A stretch of 6,115 nt of DNA from an uncultured Kangiella sp. (GTDB taxonomy: Bacteria; Pseudomonadota; Gammaproteobacteria; Enterobacterales; DSM-103792). Position 1 is the first letter of the stretch. Every line of letters begins with the position of its first letter. Location of the stretch: contig CAMLNB010000215.1 of assembly GCA_946481205.1 (NCBI GenBank), positions 1-6,115 of the forward strand. Reading direction: 5' to 3'. The notes under the pieces were generated by a model, which was not told the origin of the DNA, ran no database searches, and was given only the letters and a program-made list of their open reading frames with translations. This document shows, piece after piece, positions 4,876-6,115 of the stretch. The position numbers and the translations under genes were made by a program.

Positions 4876-6115
4876 ATGACCGATGGTGCTACCAACGAGA
4901 GTGCTTCGGCGTTACCAACTAGCGCGGTAGCGGAAGCTGCGATCCGACGCAGCATGCTGCGTCACGACGGTGAGTACTTGTACTGGCTGGAGCAACGACC
5001 ACAGGAGCAGGGCCGCGGCGTCATTGTGCGGTGGTCGGAGACATCTGGTTGTCAGGAGATGACGCCGACCGCGCTGAGCGTACGTTCGCGCGTTCATGAA
5101 TACGGTGGTGGCGAATTCGCGGTACGCCGTGGCGCGGTGGTTTTTTCCGCGGATCCGGAGCAACAGGTTTGGCTGCGTGACGTGAATGGCCATGTCGCGG
5201 CGATCACCGCAGTCAGTCAACCACGACAAGCGGTTCGTTACGCCGATTTCTGTTGGCATCCGGATGCTGACGTGATCTACGCCGTACGCGAACGCCATCA
5301 TGACGATAGCGTCAGCAACGAATTGGTCGCTTTGTCGTTGGATGGGCGTTGCGAGGTGCTTGCCAGTGGCGCCGATTTTTATGCCGCACCGAGGATTGCA
5401 CCCGATGGTTCGCGCTTGCTTTGGTTACAGTGGTCGAATCCCAATATGCCCTGGGATGGCACCGAGCTATGGCAGGCGATTGTACTGTCGCCCATGCAAA
5501 TCACTGATGCCGAGCCGCTTGCCGGCGGCGCGAACGAGTCCGTGCTTCAACCGGGATTTGCTGCCGACAATCGCTTGTTCGCGCTGACGGATCAGCGTGG
5601 CTATTGGCAGCTGGCAGAATGGCGAGCGGACGGTTGGCAGTTTTTGCATCACGAGCCGACCGATTGCTGCTTGGCGCCTTGGACGCTGGGTGGCCAGAGT
5701 TGGCAAATCGATGCCGACGGCCAGTGCTGGTGGTTGGCCCATAAACAAGGTTTTCAACAACTGTGGCGTCAGCGTTCGGGCGAGCACGCGCCACAGCTGG
5801 TGGGCGTGCCGGACAATTGCCTCAGCGGCCAGCTGGTAGTTGCGCAGCGCCACGTTTTCTTGCTCGGCGCCCGTGTCGATCGAGGCGAGCGCCTGTTTGC
5901 TCAAGATACCGATAGCGACAGCGTGATCGACATCTGTCCGCCGGCTGCATGGCCGTCGGCAGTTCCCATCACGCCGGCACGCCTGGAATGGGCTGCCGCG
6001 GAAAATCGCCAAATACCGTTCTATTTCTATTTGCCGGAATCCAGTGAGCCTAGGCTGCCGCTGGTCATGTTCTGCCACAGCGGGCCGACCGGCAGCGCCA
6101 GCCCGGCGCTACAAC
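4876..6115 (+). CDS. S9-family (prolyl oligopeptidase-like) serine peptidase, N-terminal part
   Basis: An open frame of 413 codons without a stop, running off the right edge. It begins MTDGATNESASALPTS and has no signal peptide, so is probably cytoplasmic. Residues about 28-390 contain the blocks of the beta-propeller domain of dipeptidyl-aminopeptidase/acylaminoacyl-peptidase-type S9 enzymes: HDGEYLYWLEQRPQEQGR (32-49), SRVHEYGGG (71-79), VRYADFCWHPD, APRIAPDGSRLLWLQWSNPN with MPWDGTELW (ending at 199). The hydrolase domain starts near residue 385 (IPFYFYLPES, then LPLVMFCHSGPTG). The catalytic Ser, Asp and His lie beyond the window, so activity cannot be judged. Full members are about 620-680 residues. 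HSGPTG replaces the more usual HGGPT at the oxyanion strand. The start follows the tpm stop by 4 bases; AGGTG at 4864-4868, inside the tpm end, can serve as ribosome binding site, suggesting translational coupling. ATG 4954 is a less likely start. S9 enzymes cleave short peptides; substrate unknown. Confidence 0.87.
   Translation, partial: MTDGATNESASALPTSAVAEAAIRRSMLRHDGEYLYWLEQRPQEQGRGVIVRWSETSGCQEMTPTALSVRSRVHEYGGGEFAVRRGAVVFSADPEQQVWLRDVNGHVAAITAVSQPRQAVRYADFCWHPDADVIYAVRERHHDDSVSNELVALSLDGRCEVLASGADFYAAPRIAPDGSRLLWLQWSNPNMPWDGTELWQAIVLSPMQITDAEPLAGGANESVLQPGFAADNRLFALTDQRGYWQLAEWRADGWQFLHHEPTDCCLAPWTLGGQSWQIDADGQCWWLAHKQGFQQLWRQRSGEHAPQLVGVPDNCLSGQLVVAQRHVFLLGARVDRGERLFAQDTDSDSVIDICPPAAWPSAVPITPARLEWAAAENRQIPFYFYLPESSEPRLPLVMFCHSGPTGSASPALQ

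Noticed and set aside
5300..5587. Plus-strand frames at 5300-5587 and 5597-5839.
   Set aside because: They are out of frame with the continuous S9 peptidase frame starting at 4876, which has conserved motifs on both sides and needs no frameshift.
5467..6078. A 203-codon minus-strand frame under the S9 peptidase.
   Set aside because: It lies wholly antisense to a frame with clear S9 blocks and has no recognisable product or ribosome binding site.

Overview
The window reads as ordinary chromosomal DNA from a moderately GC-rich gammaproteobacterium that is not a close relative of E. coli. All five genes have recognisable proteobacterial families: PrkA/YeaG kinase, a Pla-1/cef (VolA-like) lipoprotein lipase, SohB, a bacterial thiopurine methyltransferase, and an S9 prolyl-oligopeptidase-family peptidase. 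I see no phage, insertion sequence, CRISPR array, tRNA or rRNA. The genus cannot be fixed from the sequence alone.

Layout. Bases 1-215 (minus strand) are the first 71 codons of prkA, which runs off the left edge. Bases 216-564 are a 349-base divergent intergenic region. On its prkA side it carries a sigmaS-type -10 candidate, a perfect GC-rich hairpin just upstream of the prkA ribosome binding site, and a short direct repeat. On its other side it carries a weak sigma70-like promoter candidate for the lipase. Bases 565-2853 encode a 762-residue outer-membrane lipoprotein lipase that ends in a strong intrinsic terminator. Immediately after it, an extended -10 promoter candidate starts a second unit on the plus strand: sohB (2983-4134), tpm (probably a TTG start at 4218, ending 4871) and an S9 peptidase (from 4876 to the right edge, truncated before its catalytic Ser/Asp/His).

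How the genes relate. The lipase is a self-contained unit: a divergent promoter region in front and a terminator behind. sohB, tpm and the S9 peptidase lie head to tail. The tpm-peptidase gap is only 4 bases, so these two are probably translationally coupled. sohB is 83 bases upstream of the proposed tpm start and may share its transcript. SohB and the S9 enzyme are both peptidases, but nothing in the sequence shows that they work in one pathway. prkA is transcribed away from all of this, and in related bacteria it is a stress/stationary-phase gene, which fits its promoter candidate.

I did not find a convincing new biological system. The points most worth a second look are the prkA promoter/leader, the tpm start-codon reassignment, the cysteine pattern around the lipase catalytic histidine, and the acidic insert in SohB.
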